This document shows, piece after piece, positions 44,177 to 52,630 of a stretch of 64,000 nucleotides of DNA. Each line of letters opens with the position of its first letter. Position 1 is the first letter of the stretch. The notes under the pieces are model-generated. The model was not told the DNA's origin and made no database searches. It saw nothing but the letters and a program-made list of their open reading frames with translations. The stretch comes from Halobacillus faecis (GTDB lineage Bacteria > Bacillota > Bacilli > Bacillales > Halobacillaceae), in NCBI RefSeq assembly GCF_007991335.1, contig NZ_BJYD01000017.1:62001-126000 (forward strand). The letters are read 5' to 3'. Both the position numbers and the translations under genes were made by a program.

Positions 44177-45427
44177 ATGACGGTTAAAGTGCCAAAAGAC
44201 AAGACAATCGACAATACACTAGCCATTTTTAAAGACGGATACAACTTCATACCAAAACGGATTCAGAATCACCATTTGGATGTATATGAAACGAGGGTTT
44301 TAGGAGAAAAAGTAGCTCTCCTCAGCGGAATTGAAGGGGCAAAACTTTTTTATGATACCAGTCGTATGAACCGGAAGGATGCTTTACCTAAACGAGTATT
44401 GAAAACGTTGTTCGGTGAAGATGCCATTCAGACAATGGACGGGGATGCACACACGCATCGCAAGTTGTTGTTCATGTCACTCATGACTCCCGATGCCCTC
44501 CAGGAATTGTATGAAATCACAACGAAGAACTGGGCACACTTCACCAAAAAGTGGAGCAGCATGAAAAAGGTGACGCTTTATGACGAGTCCCGGGAACTGC
44601 TGTGCCGGACCGCTTGTGAATGGGCCGGCATCCCATTAGCGGAAAAGGAAGTAAAGAAAAGGACCAGAGACTTGAGTAATATGATTGATGGATTCAGTGC
44701 GGTCGGACCAAAGCACATCGAAAGCCGGAGAGCACGCAAACGGTCGGAAGAGTGGATAGAAGAATTAATCTTACAAGTTCGTAAGGGGAACCTTGAAGCA
44801 GAAAAAGGAAAAGCCATCTATGAAATGGCTATGCATAAAGATTTGGAAGGTCAACCGTTAGACGCACGTATGGCAGCTATTGAAGTATTGAATGTGATTC
44901 GTCCACTAGTAGCCATTTCTAAATTCATCGCATTCGGCGCTGTTGCCCTTCATGAACATCCAGAAACTCAAACGCGCGTCGCCCTGGATGATGAATATCT
45001 ATTCCAGTTCGCACAGGAAGTCCGTCGATACTTCCCCTTCGTTCCTTTTCTCGGAGCGAGGGTCGACCATGATTTCACATGGCAGCAATACCCATTTAAA
45101 AAAGATCAACTGGTCTTAATCGACATTTATGGAATCAACCATGACCCTAAAATCTGGGAGAATCCGGATCAATTCAATCCCGAGAGATTCATCGACTGGG
45201 ATGGCGGATTGTTCGACTTGGTTCCTCAAGGCGGAGGCGGGTATTATAAAGGTCACCGCTGCCCGGGAGAATGGCCGACCATTGAAGTATTGCAGGCAAG
45301 TTTTCGTTACATGACCAAGCATTTAGGCTATGATGTTCCAAAACAAGACTACAGCTACAGTTTGAAGAAGATGCCCGCCCTTCCTAAAAGCGGCTTTATT
45401 ATAAGCAACGTCCACTTCAAAAATTGA
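44177..45427 (+). CDS. CYP152 fatty-acid peroxygenase (cytochrome P450)
   Basis: A 416-residue P450 that uses hydrogen peroxide to hydroxylate fatty acids, like YbdT/CypC (BSbeta) of Bacillus subtilis. The heme ligand is Cys362 in KGHRCPGEW. Arg242 in IRPLVAI holds the substrate carboxylate. Position 85 is Gln (DAIQTMDG), the residue of the hydroxylases, whereas the alkene-forming OleT decarboxylase has His there; so alpha/beta hydroxylation is expected. There is no I-helix acid-alcohol pair, as usual for this family. GGAGGCG precedes the ATG. Confidence 0.93.
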   Translation: MTVKVPKDKTIDNTLAIFKDGYNFIPKRIQNHHLDVYETRVLGEKVALLSGIEGAKLFYDTSRMNRKDALPKRVLKTLFGEDAIQTMDGDAHTHRKLLFMSLMTPDALQELYEITTKNWAHFTKKWSSMKKVTLYDESRELLCRTACEWAGIPLAEKEVKKRTRDLSNMIDGFSAVGPKHIESRRARKRSEEWIEELILQVRKGNLEAEKGKAIYEMAMHKDLEGQPLDARMAAIEVLNVIRPLVAISKFIAFGAVALHEHPETQTRVALDDEYLFQFAQEVRRYFPFVPFLGARVDHDFTWQQYPFKKDQLVLIDIYGINHDPKIWENPDQFNPERFIDWDGGLFDLVPQGGGGYYKGHRCPGEWPTIEVLQASFRYMTKHLGYDVPKQDYSYSLKKMPALPKSGFIISNVHFKN

Positions 45428-45443
45428 TAACTTAAAGTTAAAA

Positions 45444-45474
45444 AAGTCCAGGAACAAATTCCTGGACTCTTTTC
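45444..45474. terminator. Terminator between CYP152 and AI-2E family genes
   Basis: AGTCCAGGA pairs with TCCTGGACT; T runs on both sides serve both convergent genes. Confidence 0.88.
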
Positions 45475-45477
45475 TAT

Positions 45478-46533
45478 TCAAGAATGATAGAGTCGATAAA
45501 AATCATACCCATGCTTCAGCAATACCTTTATTACGGAATAAGTAGGGACAGCGATAATCATCCCGACCACTCCATACAACGGTGCGGCTACCACAAGTAG
45601 CAAAATAACCGTTAACGGGTGGATATCTAATCGTTCTCCAAAGATCAAGGGGGCAACTAAATTCCCCTCTAATTGTTGGACAACAATAAACGTGATGATC
45701 ACATAAATGGCCATGGAGGGTTCCTGCATAAGAGCGACCACAATTGCCGGTATGGCACCAATGACAGGACCGACAAAGGGAATAATACAAGTTAACATAA
45801 CGAATATACCCAGGATTAGTGCATAATCGAGACCTATAATAACGTAACCGATGTATGTCAAAATGCCATCCACAGCAGCAATAGTCGCTTGTCCGATCAC
45901 ATAGGATGAGACTGTATAATCTAAATCTTTGAGCACTTTTTCTCCCCTAGGCTTATGTTTTTCAGGTAAGGCTCTTTTTAAAAAAGGAATCAGTTTGTCG
46001 CCATCTTTCAAAAAGAAAAACAAAACGAAAGGAACGATGATTAACACTGTGGTCGCACCAGCGATGGTTGAAAAAACACTCATCATGTGCTCACCAATCT
46101 GTTGAGTCAATCCACCGAAATATTCTGTTACACGCTGCTTAATGGAAGCAACAGAAACCATTCCCATATCATTTTGCTCAAGCTTTTGACCCGCCTCTTC
46201 TGCCGTTTGTTTGATTTTTTCAGGGAGTTCCGAGATATCCGTAATCTGTTTTTTTATCGTACCCGCTAAAAAACGGATACCTCCATAAATAAGCGCCCCG
46301 ATTACGGCAAAAACAAAGAGGATTGCAACAGGCAGGGGAAGGAATTTTGATCTTGCCATAAAGTGTACAACAGGCCGCAAAATATAAAAAAGGAACCCAG
46401 CGATTAACATCGGATAAAATAAAGTCCCGAAAATCGTTTTGACTGGATTCAAAAGCTCTAGTTTTTCTAAAAAATAATACAGGATAAGGATAAGTATAGC
46501 CGCTGTGATGTACTTAAAAAATGAGTGTTTCAT
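45478..46533 (-). CDS. AI-2E family transporter (UPF0118)
   Basis: A 351-residue membrane protein with about eight helices and a soluble loop (residues about 80-150). The family mark is FVGPVIGAIPAIVVAL followed by QQLEGNLVAPLIFGERLDIHPLTVILLLVV. Members include a proposed autoinducer-2 exporter and, in halophiles, Na+(Li+)/H+ antiporters, so the name should not be read as proof of signalling. ATG 46533 lies seven bases after GAAGGAA; the ATG two codons earlier overlaps it. Confidence 0.85.
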   Translation of the reverse strand: MKHSFFKYITAAILILILYYFLEKLELLNPVKTIFGTLFYPMLIAGFLFYILRPVVHFMARSKFLPLPVAILFVFAVIGALIYGGIRFLAGTIKKQITDISELPEKIKQTAEEAGQKLEQNDMGMVSVASIKQRVTEYFGGLTQQIGEHMMSVFSTIAGATTVLIIVPFVLFFFLKDGDKLIPFLKRALPEKHKPRGEKVLKDLDYTVSSYVIGQATIAAVDGILTYIGYVIIGLDYALILGIFVMLTCIIPFVGPVIGAIPAIVVALMQEPSMAIYVIITFIVVQQLEGNLVAPLIFGERLDIHPLTVILLLVVAAPLYGVVGMIIAVPTYSVIKVLLKHGYDFYRLYHS

Positions 46534-46635
46534 CCACATGTTCCTTCACCGTCCTTTTATCCAAATCATTCACTAAATGGACAGGTGATAAACTATAAAT
46601 CATGCACCCTGACCAAATTCCTCTCCTACTTATGC

Positions 46636-46664
46636 AAAAGAGACCTGCCTGGGGCAAGTCTCCT
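46636..46664 (-). terminator. Terminator of the PAS-STAS gene
   Basis: On the minus strand AGGAGACTTGCC pairs with GGCAGGTCTCTT with a G-T pair, followed by TT-rich sequence. Confidence 0.6.
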
Positions 46665-47414
46665 TTAAGAGTCATATTGTATAATGTAACGTAATCCTGC
46701 GTAGGTATTTTTGAATGTTTTCAACCCTTTGTCGAAGTATTGGAAGGTAAGAGCAAGTTTTGGTGTAATCCCAACCACAAGACATTCGGTTCCAACTAAT
46801 TGCAGCGACTGATTCAACTGTTTTAAATGTCTGCTGAACTGGTCATTGAATTTATGAATACCGCTTAAATCTATTAAAGCGTATTGGATATCACCTTCCG
46901 TACATTCCTTCAGTAGCGAGGAAATCAGATGATCCACTCTTTTTTCATCCAAATCACCAATGAGCGGAATAGCCACTGCATGGTCCCATACTTTCAGAAT
47001 AGGAATGGAAAGGGACTCAATGAGATGATCCTTCCTCTCCTCTTCCTCAGCCTTCGTTGTTACATCCATTAACATGATGGTATAGTAACTGGTTTCCCCC
47101 TCTGCATTTTTCATTGGTGTAATGACTGTATCGGCGACAAATTTATTCTTTATGTTGATCCTCACTTGATGTTTCTTATTCAGTCTTTCCATACGATCCT
47201 GTTTCTTTAAAGAATCGGTATAAAAGTTGTCCATATTCTCCCCAATTAAATCGTTCACGTGCTCATACCCGAACATCGGAGCAATTTTTGTGAAAAGATT
47301 TTTGGCCTCATCATTCATCCACACCAGATCATAATTGAGGTCTGCAAGCAAGATGTTCTCTCCTATGCTATTCAGCGCATCTGTCATCGTTAGATCTGAA
47401 GTCATTAAAGCCAT
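46665..47414 (-). CDS. PAS-STAS regulatory protein, RsbR-like
   Basis: A 249-residue protein. Residues about 10-130 form a PAS domain (ALNSIGENILLADLNYDLVWMNDEAKNLF and TVITPMKNAEGETSYYTIMLMDVT). A short coiled linker (KAEEEERKDHLIES) leads to a STAS domain (140-245) with ALIDLSGIHKFNDQFSRHL, where the DLSG serine is the usual phosphorylation site. The layout is that of YtvA and RsbP-like stress sensors, but the PAS lacks the light-sensing Cys motif (NCRFLQG). The start is ATG 47414. Together with the STAS gene at 36.9 kb, it is a second stressosome-like component. Confidence 0.82.
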   Translation of the reverse strand: MALMTSDLTMTDALNSIGENILLADLNYDLVWMNDEAKNLFTKIAPMFGYEHVNDLIGENMDNFYTDSLKKQDRMERLNKKHQVRINIKNKFVADTVITPMKNAEGETSYYTIMLMDVTTKAEEEERKDHLIESLSIPILKVWDHAVAIPLIGDLDEKRVDHLISSLLKECTEGDIQYALIDLSGIHKFNDQFSRHLKQLNQSLQLVGTECLVVGITPKLALTFQYFDKGLKTFKNTYAGLRYIIQYDS

Positions 47415-47503
47415 CCATGTTCCCACCTTATCCAATTAATTTTTCTTTATTATAATACCATTTCCTTTCCAGAGGTAGAGGTGAAAAAAGTCGAATGTGT
47501 TCA

Positions 47504-47551
47504 TGTTATAAAACTTAACAATGTAATAGTTTTATGTTAGATTTTCTTACA
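47504..47551 (+). promoter_or_regulatory. Two TnrA/GlnR boxes upstream of fbpA-tnrA
   Basis: TGTTATAAAACTTAACA (47504-47520) and TGTTAGATTTTCTTACA (47535-47551) each fit the TnrA/GlnR consensus TGTNA-N7-TNACA exactly. Their centres are 31 bp apart, three helical turns. The second is centred about 50 bp before the expected start of transcription, the standard place for activation by TnrA. Confidence 0.85.
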
Positions 47552-47580
47552 TACTAAGTGACATACATGATTTTTTCCGC

Positions 47581-47591
47581 TATTCTATATT
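47581..47591 (+). promoter_or_regulatory. Candidate -10 region of the tnrA promoter
   Basis: TATTCT (47581-47586) or overlapping TATATT (47586-47591). No good -35 box is present, as expected for a TnrA-activated promoter. Confidence 0.45.
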
Positions 47592-47690
47592 CATCAGATA
47601 AGAATAGGAGGAGATCATCGTTCTTTTTCCAACCCGACGATTTACTGTGCCAAATAAGAAAGTATTTCACACATACGGGAGTGAACCTTA

Positions 47691-47846
47691 ATGAAGAACC
47701 ATTTGAGGACCGCCGTTGAGAGTATGAAAGAACATTACATCCAAAAACTTATTGATGCAGGAATGTATCAAGCCTCTGACGAAATGCTCAAATCGTTAAC
47801 GTTAACGGAGCTCGAAGCGCTCGCTTCAAGGGTCGAACGACCATAA
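47691..47846 (+). CDS. FbpA-like small protein
   Basis: A 51-residue protein starting [20 protein letters not shown] and ending with [16 protein letters not shown]. The order of an N-terminal helix (LRxAVExxKxxxIxKLIxAG) and TLxELE matches the Fur-regulated small basic protein FbpA family of Bacillus subtilis, which helps the FsrA RNA in the iron-sparing response. GGGAGTGA lies ahead of the ATG. No Fur box was found; instead the gene is behind two TnrA boxes and 28 bp ahead of tnrA, so here it appears to respond to nitrogen rather than iron. Confidence 0.75.
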   Translation: MKNHLRTAVESMKEHYIQKLIDAGMYQASDEMLKSLTLTELEALASRVERP

Positions 47847-47874
47847 GGAGGTGCAACATCAAGGAGGAGAAGTG

Positions 47875-48177
47875 ATGTCGTCTTACAAGCACAAAAAAGT
47901 CATTTCGATTGGTACGGTCAACGAACTTACAGGCCTTTCTCTCAGGCAGATCCGATATTACGAAGAGCGGGAATTGATTTATCCAGAACGTACCAAGAGA
48001 GGAACACGCAAGTATTCTTTTTCTGATGTTGAAACCCTCTTGCAAATTGCTGACAAACGAGAGGAAGGTGTACAAACGTACGAGATCCGGAAAGATTTAC
48101 AGTCTTCCAATAAAGGGAAGGTAATGGAACGGATGCTTCGCGGGCAACTGAATGCCCATTTTCGAATGAACAAATGA
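47875..48177 (+). CDS. tnrA: Nitrogen regulator TnrA (MerR family)
   Basis: A 100-residue MerR-type regulator with the DNA-binding core [40 protein letters not shown]. This matches GlnR/TnrA of Bacillus. The end, [14 protein letters not shown], carries the TnrA-specific tail that glutamine synthetase grasps, and it lacks the longer autoinhibitory end of GlnR. No glnA is next to it, also arguing for TnrA. ATG 47875 follows AAGGAGGAG. It is co-transcribed with the FbpA-like gene and both lie behind two TnrA boxes, consistent with autoregulation. Confidence 0.92.
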   Translation: MSSYKHKKVISIGTVNELTGLSLRQIRYYEERELIYPERTKRGTRKYSFSDVETLLQIADKREEGVQTYEIRKDLQSSNKGKVMERMLRGQLNAHFRMNK

Positions 48178-48186
48178 ATCCATTTA

Positions 48187-48227
48187 CAGGCAGCCCGGAC
48201 ACCCCTAGGTCCAGGGCTTTTTTTTGC
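48187..48227 (+). terminator. Terminator of tnrA
   Basis: AGCCCGGAC pairs with GTCCAGGGCT (with one bulge) and is followed by eight T. Confidence 0.85.
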
Positions 48228-48256
48228 ACACTTTTAATATCTCGACATAAAATATC

Positions 48257-48306
48257 TTGACTTCAAAATAATTGAGGAGTATAGTTTTATTTAGAATTAA
48301 AACTAT
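48257..48306 (+). promoter_or_regulatory. Promoter and operator of the yceI-like gene
   Basis: TTGACT (48257-48262) and TATAGT (48280-48285) with 17-bp spacing form a good sigma-A promoter. ATAGTTTTA (48281-48289) and TAAAACTAT (48298-48306) are perfect 9-bp inverted arms over the -10 and start, a likely repressor site. Just upstream ATCTCGAC and ATCTTGAC repeat directly, reminiscent of MarR-type (MhqR-like) half-sites. Confidence 0.65.
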
Positions 48307-48329
48307 TTTATTTCAAAGGAGAATGTAAG

Positions 48330-48860
48330 ATGACAAATTTAACGTTGGATCAAGTCCACAGCAGCTTGAATTTCCAAATTAAGCATATGATGGTATCAAA
48401 GGCGAAGGGTGAATTTGAAACATTCGACGTAGAGTTTTCCGGTGATTTGAATGACTTACCTTCTGCCCAAGTGACCGTTACTATTCCGGTATCTTCTATC
48501 AATACAGGGAACGAACAGCGCGACGGCCACCTTCGTTCCGGCGACTTTTTCGAAGCTGAACAATACCCTAACCTTGTGTTCCGCAGCACTTCCATTAAAA
48601 AGGTTTCGGATGATGAATTCGAAGTAACCGGTGACTTCACCATTAAAGAAGTGACTCATCAGGAGACCTTCACCGTTGAATATAACGGGACATCCAAGAG
48701 CCCTATGGATGGCAGCACGATCGCAGGTTTTGATGTGAGTGGAAAAATTGATCGTGAAGTTTACGGATTAACGTATAATGCGGCTCTTGAAACTGGCGGT
48801 GTTCTACTAGGGAAAGAAGTTAAGTTTGAAGGGAACTTTGAGTTTGTTGTAGGGGAATAA
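48330..48860 (+). CDS. YceI family protein
   Basis: A 176-residue lipocalin-like beta-barrel of the YceI family, which binds isoprenoid chains such as polyprenyl quinones. Marks: LDQVHSSLNFQIKHMMVSKAKGEF, VSSINTGNEQRDGHLRSGDFFEAEQYPNLVFRS, and KIDREVYGLTYNAALETGGVLLGKEV. No signal peptide is present, so the protein is cytoplasmic here, as in Bacillus. AAAGGAGAA precedes the ATG. The promoter carries an inverted repeat that suggests control by a redox- or quinone-responsive repressor. Confidence 0.92.
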   Translation: MTNLTLDQVHSSLNFQIKHMMVSKAKGEFETFDVEFSGDLNDLPSAQVTVTIPVSSINTGNEQRDGHLRSGDFFEAEQYPNLVFRSTSIKKVSDDEFEVTGDFTIKEVTHQETFTVEYNGTSKSPMDGSTIAGFDVSGKIDREVYGLTYNAALETGGVLLGKEVKFEGNFEFVVGE

Positions 48861-48877
48861 ATCTACACGATTTAAAA

Positions 48878-48909
48878 AAGGTGAGCCTAATTATAGACTC
48901 ACCTTTTTT
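48878..48909 (+). terminator. Terminator of the yceI-like gene
   Basis: AAAAGGTGAG pairs with CTCACCTTTT with a T tail. Confidence 0.88.
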
Positions 48910-48943
48910 AGTGGATTTTTTATTCTCTATTGGTCTAGTTGGC

Positions 48944-49041
48944 GTTAAGTCACTTTTCTATAGTGCTAAGTCACTTTCAACACCGTTAGGAAACTTTGAA
49001 TCTAAGTTAAGTCACTTTCACCTCTTGTTAAGGCACTTTCC
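48944..49041. repeat. Five-unit direct repeat, ~20.5-bp period (array 2)
   Basis: Cores begin at 48944, 48965, 48985, 49006 and 49027: GTTAAGTCACTTTT, GCTAAGTCACTTTC, GTTAGGAAACTTTG, GTTAAGTCACTTTC and GTTAAGGCACTTTC. Unit number, period and even the C/T-rich 3' flank (CCTCTCCCCCCCTCC here, CCTACCCTCCTC in array 1) match array 1 at 846-943. Confidence 0.85.
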
Positions 49042-49098
49042 AATCCTCTCCCCCCCTCCTCCTTCCAACATAAAAAATCCGCCCACGATGATGGACGG

Positions 49099-49422
49099 TT
49101 ACATCTCAAAATATAAAGGATAATGCAGGCGGCAACCCTCATTAAATCCATGCAGACAAACAGGGCATTGAGACGACTTCATATATTCATGAATGGTTAA
49201 CTCATGGCTGCAGCTTCCACATAAGATCGCACGCTCATCCCATTTGTGCTTTGGCCATTGACTCGGTTCATGGTCTGCTTGTTCCTGATGGCAGGAATAA
49301 CACGCATAATATTCCCCGCAGCAGTGAAAACGTATGGCGATCACATCAACTTCACTGTGATAGTGCGCACAGCGTGTCTGATGGTCAACCTGATTTCCCT
49401 TCACGAGAGGAGTCTCTTCCAT
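49099..49422 (-). CDS. CHY zinc finger protein
   Basis: A 107-residue protein of the CHY-type zinc finger family. Cysteine and histidine ligands are visible in order: RCAHYHS, FHCCGEYYACYSCHQE, QADHEP, LCGSCSHELTIHEY, QCPVC and GCRLHYPLYF. Several zinc ions are likely bound. Bacterial members are small stand-alone proteins with no known function. ATG 49422 follows AAAGGAGAGG; the frame stays open for 13 codons upstream without a ribosome site. Confidence 0.88.
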   Translation of the reverse strand: MEETPLVKGNQVDHQTRCAHYHSEVDVIAIRFHCCGEYYACYSCHQEQADHEPSQWPKHKWDERAILCGSCSHELTIHEYMKSSQCPVCLHGFNEGCRLHYPLYFEM

Positions 49423-49573
49423 TTTATCCTCTCCTTTTCTTTTAACATCCATATCTATCACACTCTGTTTATTCTCATGATCAGAAGCACAAATTCATCT
49501 ATCCGTATTATAACATGGGTCATTGCCATAAAAAGGTGTACCAGGTCATCCAGTATTTGGATAATGGTTTACA

Positions 49574-50767
49574 TCACTCATTTTTATAGAGTGGCAGAAA
49601 GATAAATAGGAGGATGAGCATGAAAGTGACACTCAACACACCTGTCCATTGGTAGTTTTCCCATAGGGTACCGATGGCCGTGCTGCCCACAGCTACCCCG
49701 ATGTAATAACTGATCAAGTAAAACCCTGAGGCTCCGCTTTTATGATGGGTCGCGGATTTGCTGACAAGGGCAGCGGCCATGGAATGAGCGACAAAGAAAC
49801 CCATACAAATGAGGCAGAGTCCTAAGAGTACAAACGTTCCAGCTGGAAGTGCGGTAAGGGAGGCACCAGCGATGAGGATCGTCACACCAGTGAACATCAC
49901 TTTTTTCAACCCAATCACATCAGACACACGTCCTGCCAGCGGGGGCGCGAGGACTCCAAATGCATAGGCAAAGTAGGTAAAAGCGATCCATTTTAATGAC
50001 CAATTGAACGGATCTCCCTGTAAATGAAAAGGGATGTAAGTCCAAATAGCCGTAAAGACAATTTGCAGCAATACACCCATGAGGAACAAAACAAGCATCG
50101 ACCGGCTCTTCAAATGAACCAGCATGCCTTTCAAATCATCACCGATGGACTGGTTTGTTTTTTCGAAAAAGCGTTCTTTTGGAAAAAGGACTAAAAATAG
50201 CAAAGCTGAGAGCAGTCCAAACGCAGCAAAAATATATAAGGTCGACTGCCAATTAAACAGATCTGTCACATATCCACCTACAACTCTCCCTCCCATTCCT
50301 CCGAGGGCATTGCTGGATATGTATAAGGTCATGGCTAGACCCAAGTGTTTATGTGCGACCTCAGCTCCTAAATACCCCATCGCTGCCGCAGGGATGCCCG
50401 CTAAAAAGAAGCCCTGTATAAATCTCACCACAACCATCCACCCGAATGTTGGCGTGAATGGCAAAAGGATGAGAGTCCCTGCTGTAATAAACAAGGAAAC
50501 TTTCATGACAACAGCACGTCCATATCGATCGGCAGAAAAACCGAGGATAAATAGACCGACGACCATGGCGATGACACATGCTGACATGAGTAAACTGGAT
50601 TCCGTAGCGGAAACTTTAAATTGGTCAGTAAACACAGGAAGCAGTGGTTGAAAAACATATAAGGTTGAGAATATGGATAAGGAAGCTAACATCAAAGCGG
50701 TGGTGACACGCCAAAATTCACTTTGTTCAGGCGTGTAGGGTTGTCTGTTCGGTTGTGCAGCTTCCAT
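49574..50767 (-). CDS. MFS transporter, YnfM-like
   Basis: A 397-residue major facilitator superfamily protein with 12 helices. Motif A reads GFSADRYGRAVVMK, and the middle loop carries QSIGDDLKGMLVHLKSRSM. The overall pattern (TLYVFQPLLPVFTDQFKVSATESSLLMSACVIAM) is that of the YnfM/arabinose-exporter branch of drug or sugar effluxers. It begins 15 bp after the DASS transporter gene, so both form one transcript. Substrate unknown. ATG 50767 is chosen for its 8-base spacing from AAAGGA. Confidence 0.85.
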   Translation of the reverse strand: MEAAQPNRQPYTPEQSEFWRVTTALMLASLSIFSTLYVFQPLLPVFTDQFKVSATESSLLMSACVIAMVVGLFILGFSADRYGRAVVMKVSLFITAGTLILLPFTPTFGWMVVVRFIQGFFLAGIPAAAMGYLGAEVAHKHLGLAMTLYISSNALGGMGGRVVGGYVTDLFNWQSTLYIFAAFGLLSALLFLVLFPKERFFEKTNQSIGDDLKGMLVHLKSRSMLVLFLMGVLLQIVFTAIWTYIPFHLQGDPFNWSLKWIAFTYFAYAFGVLAPPLAGRVSDVIGLKKVMFTGVTILIAGASLTALPAGTFVLLGLCLICMGFFVAHSMAAALVSKSATHHKSGASGFYLISYYIGVAVGSTAIGTLWENYQWTGVLSVTFMLILLFIFLPLYKNE

Positions 50768-50782
50768 GTCCATCATCCTTTA

Positions 50783-52429
50783 TTATGAGTTAAAGCGATT
50801 CGGGAATGTCGTTAAATCGATCCCCCAAACGAACGGTAAGTAGAAATAGATTGCGATTGTAATTAAAACGACGGCAACAATATTCAGCCAGAGTCCGGCC
50901 TTAGCCATATCCGGAATTCTTAAATAGCCACTACCGAAAACGACGGCGTTCGGAGGGGTTGCCACAGGCAGCATAAATGCACAGCTTGCCGCTACACCCG
51001 CTGCAATCATTAAGCTGTACGGGTGAACCGAGATCGCACTGGCTAGAGAGGCCATAATCGGAAACATCATCGTCGCTGTGGCCGTATTCGATGTAATTTC
51101 CGTTAAGAAGATAACGAGCGCTGCAACGATGACAACAATCAGTATCAGATTGACACCATCTAAAATCGTCAGCTGCGTACCAATCCATTCAGCAAGCCCC
51201 GTTTCCTGAAATCCAGCAGCAATAGCTAGACCTGCACCAAAGAGAAGCAGGATTCCCCACGGCAGCCCTTTCGCTGTGTTCCAATCCAGAAGATAATCTC
51301 CTCTTTTGTTTTTTGAAGGTATGAGAAAAAGGAGAATGGCTGCACTCATCGCGATCATCGTATCATTGATATTTTCATTAATGTGTACGAGTAAAAATGA
51401 TCTCGATATCCACGCTACTGCTGTCAAAGCGAACACGGTCATGACAATTTTTTCTTCTACACTCATGACACCGAGCGCACGCCTCTCCTCCCCAATGACT
51501 TTTCTGCCCCCGGGCAGTTCTTTAATTTTCATAGGGAAAGCAATTTTAACCAAATAGAACCAGGCGAGTGCTAAGAACAGAATCGTCAGTGGAACACCGA
51601 ACGCCATCCAACCAGCGAAGCTGATTTCGATTCCGTAGGTTTGTTCAACAACGGCTTTAAAAATCGTGTTCGGTGGTGTTCCGATTAGAGTTGCCAGTCC
51701 ACCAATGGAAGCACTATAGGCGACCCCGAGCATGACCGCTTTACCGAAATTGAAATTCTCGTGATCCACTGATTCCCCTTTTTTCTTCAACTGTTCAGAA
51801 GCTTGATAGATAACCGCCATGCCGATCGGGACCATCATCATGGCCGTTGCTGTATTGGAAATCCACATCGACAAGGTCCCCGTAGCAACCATAAACCCAA
51901 GCACGATTTGTTCGGTGCTTGTCCCTACGGATGCGATGATAAACAAGGCCATCCGCTTGTGCAGGTTCCACTTTTGCATGGCAAGCGCAATAAGGAAACC
52001 ACCCATAAACAGGAAGATCGTATTATCGCCATAGGAAGAAGCCGTCGCACCACCGTCCAGCCCTCCGGTGAGAGGGAAAAGAATCAACGGCAGAAGGGAT
52101 GTTGCAGGAATTGGAATCGCTTCTGTGATCCACCACGTGGCAATCCAGATGGTACTAGCTAAAACAGCTACAGCACTTTGCGATAACCCGTCCGCCTCTA
52201 AAAACAAAAGTGTAAGCGCAAACAAAATTGGTCCCAAAAAAAGACCCACTTTCTGACGCGTATCAAAGGACGGCCCCGGGTCCTGACCTTCTGACTTCTC
52301 GTTCGTCTGAGACGCCGTTGACGTTCCGCCGCCACTTCCTTTCACCATAAAACTCAGTAAATCCTTTGCTTCGTAGTGCATCGTCCAAAGCCTGTTCCAT
52401 GCCCCACTTAACATTGATTGTGCACCCAT
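50783..52429 (-). CDS. DASS-family sodium-coupled anion symporter
   Basis: A 548-residue carrier of the SLC13/DASS family, for dicarboxylates or sulfate with sodium. The first 60 residues are a polar, variable cytoplasmic stretch; then about 12 helices. The two family signatures are WISNTATAMMMVPIGMAV and its mirror in EITSNTATATMMFPIMASL, which carry the sodium and substrate SNT motifs. SLGGLATLIGTPPNTIF and LPVATPPNAVVF-type loops surround them. ATG 52429 follows GTGAGGT. The next gene is an MFS transporter in the same operon. Malate, succinate or fumarate are the likeliest substrates. Confidence 0.9.
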   Translation of the reverse strand: MGAQSMLSGAWNRLWTMHYEAKDLLSFMVKGSGGGTSTASQTNEKSEGQDPGPSFDTRQKVGLFLGPILFALTLLFLEADGLSQSAVAVLASTIWIATWWITEAIPIPATSLLPLILFPLTGGLDGGATASSYGDNTIFLFMGGFLIALAMQKWNLHKRMALFIIASVGTSTEQIVLGFMVATGTLSMWISNTATAMMMVPIGMAVIYQASEQLKKKGESVDHENFNFGKAVMLGVAYSASIGGLATLIGTPPNTIFKAVVEQTYGIEISFAGWMAFGVPLTILFLALAWFYLVKIAFPMKIKELPGGRKVIGEERRALGVMSVEEKIVMTVFALTAVAWISRSFLLVHINENINDTMIAMSAAILLFLIPSKNKRGDYLLDWNTAKGLPWGILLLFGAGLAIAAGFQETGLAEWIGTQLTILDGVNLILIVVIVAALVIFLTEITSNTATATMMFPIMASLASAISVHPYSLMIAAGVAASCAFMLPVATPPNAVVFGSGYLRIPDMAKAGLWLNIVAVVLITIAIYFYLPFVWGIDLTTFPNRFNS

Positions 52430-52565
52430 GCTTATTACCTCACTTTCCATTTGTCAAATATGTATGAATATTTACAAATTTTATCATAAAGTCCAACTTC
52501 TTGTAACAAATTCGCATCCACTTGAGACCGATGACTCAACAACTGCCGCTTACTGGTAAAAATAT

Positions 52566-52604
52566 ACACACCAGGTCATCCATATTCTGGATGACCTGGT
52601 GTGT
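52566..52604 (-). terminator. 17-bp perfect stem after namZ
   Basis: ACACACCAGGTCATCCA (52566-52582) pairs perfectly with TGGATGACCTGGTGTGT (52588-52604) around TATTC, with a T-rich minus-strand tail (ATATTTTTACC). Single arms of the same sequence recur at about 17909-17925 and 49541-49557. Confidence 0.82.
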
Positions 52605-52630
52605 CAAATTATCCCTTATTCTTCTTGTTG

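Noticed and set aside
45478-46533. Evidence for autoinducer-2 quorum sensing
   Set aside because: The family name is historical, there is no luxS or lsr gene in the window, and relatives act as ion antiporters.
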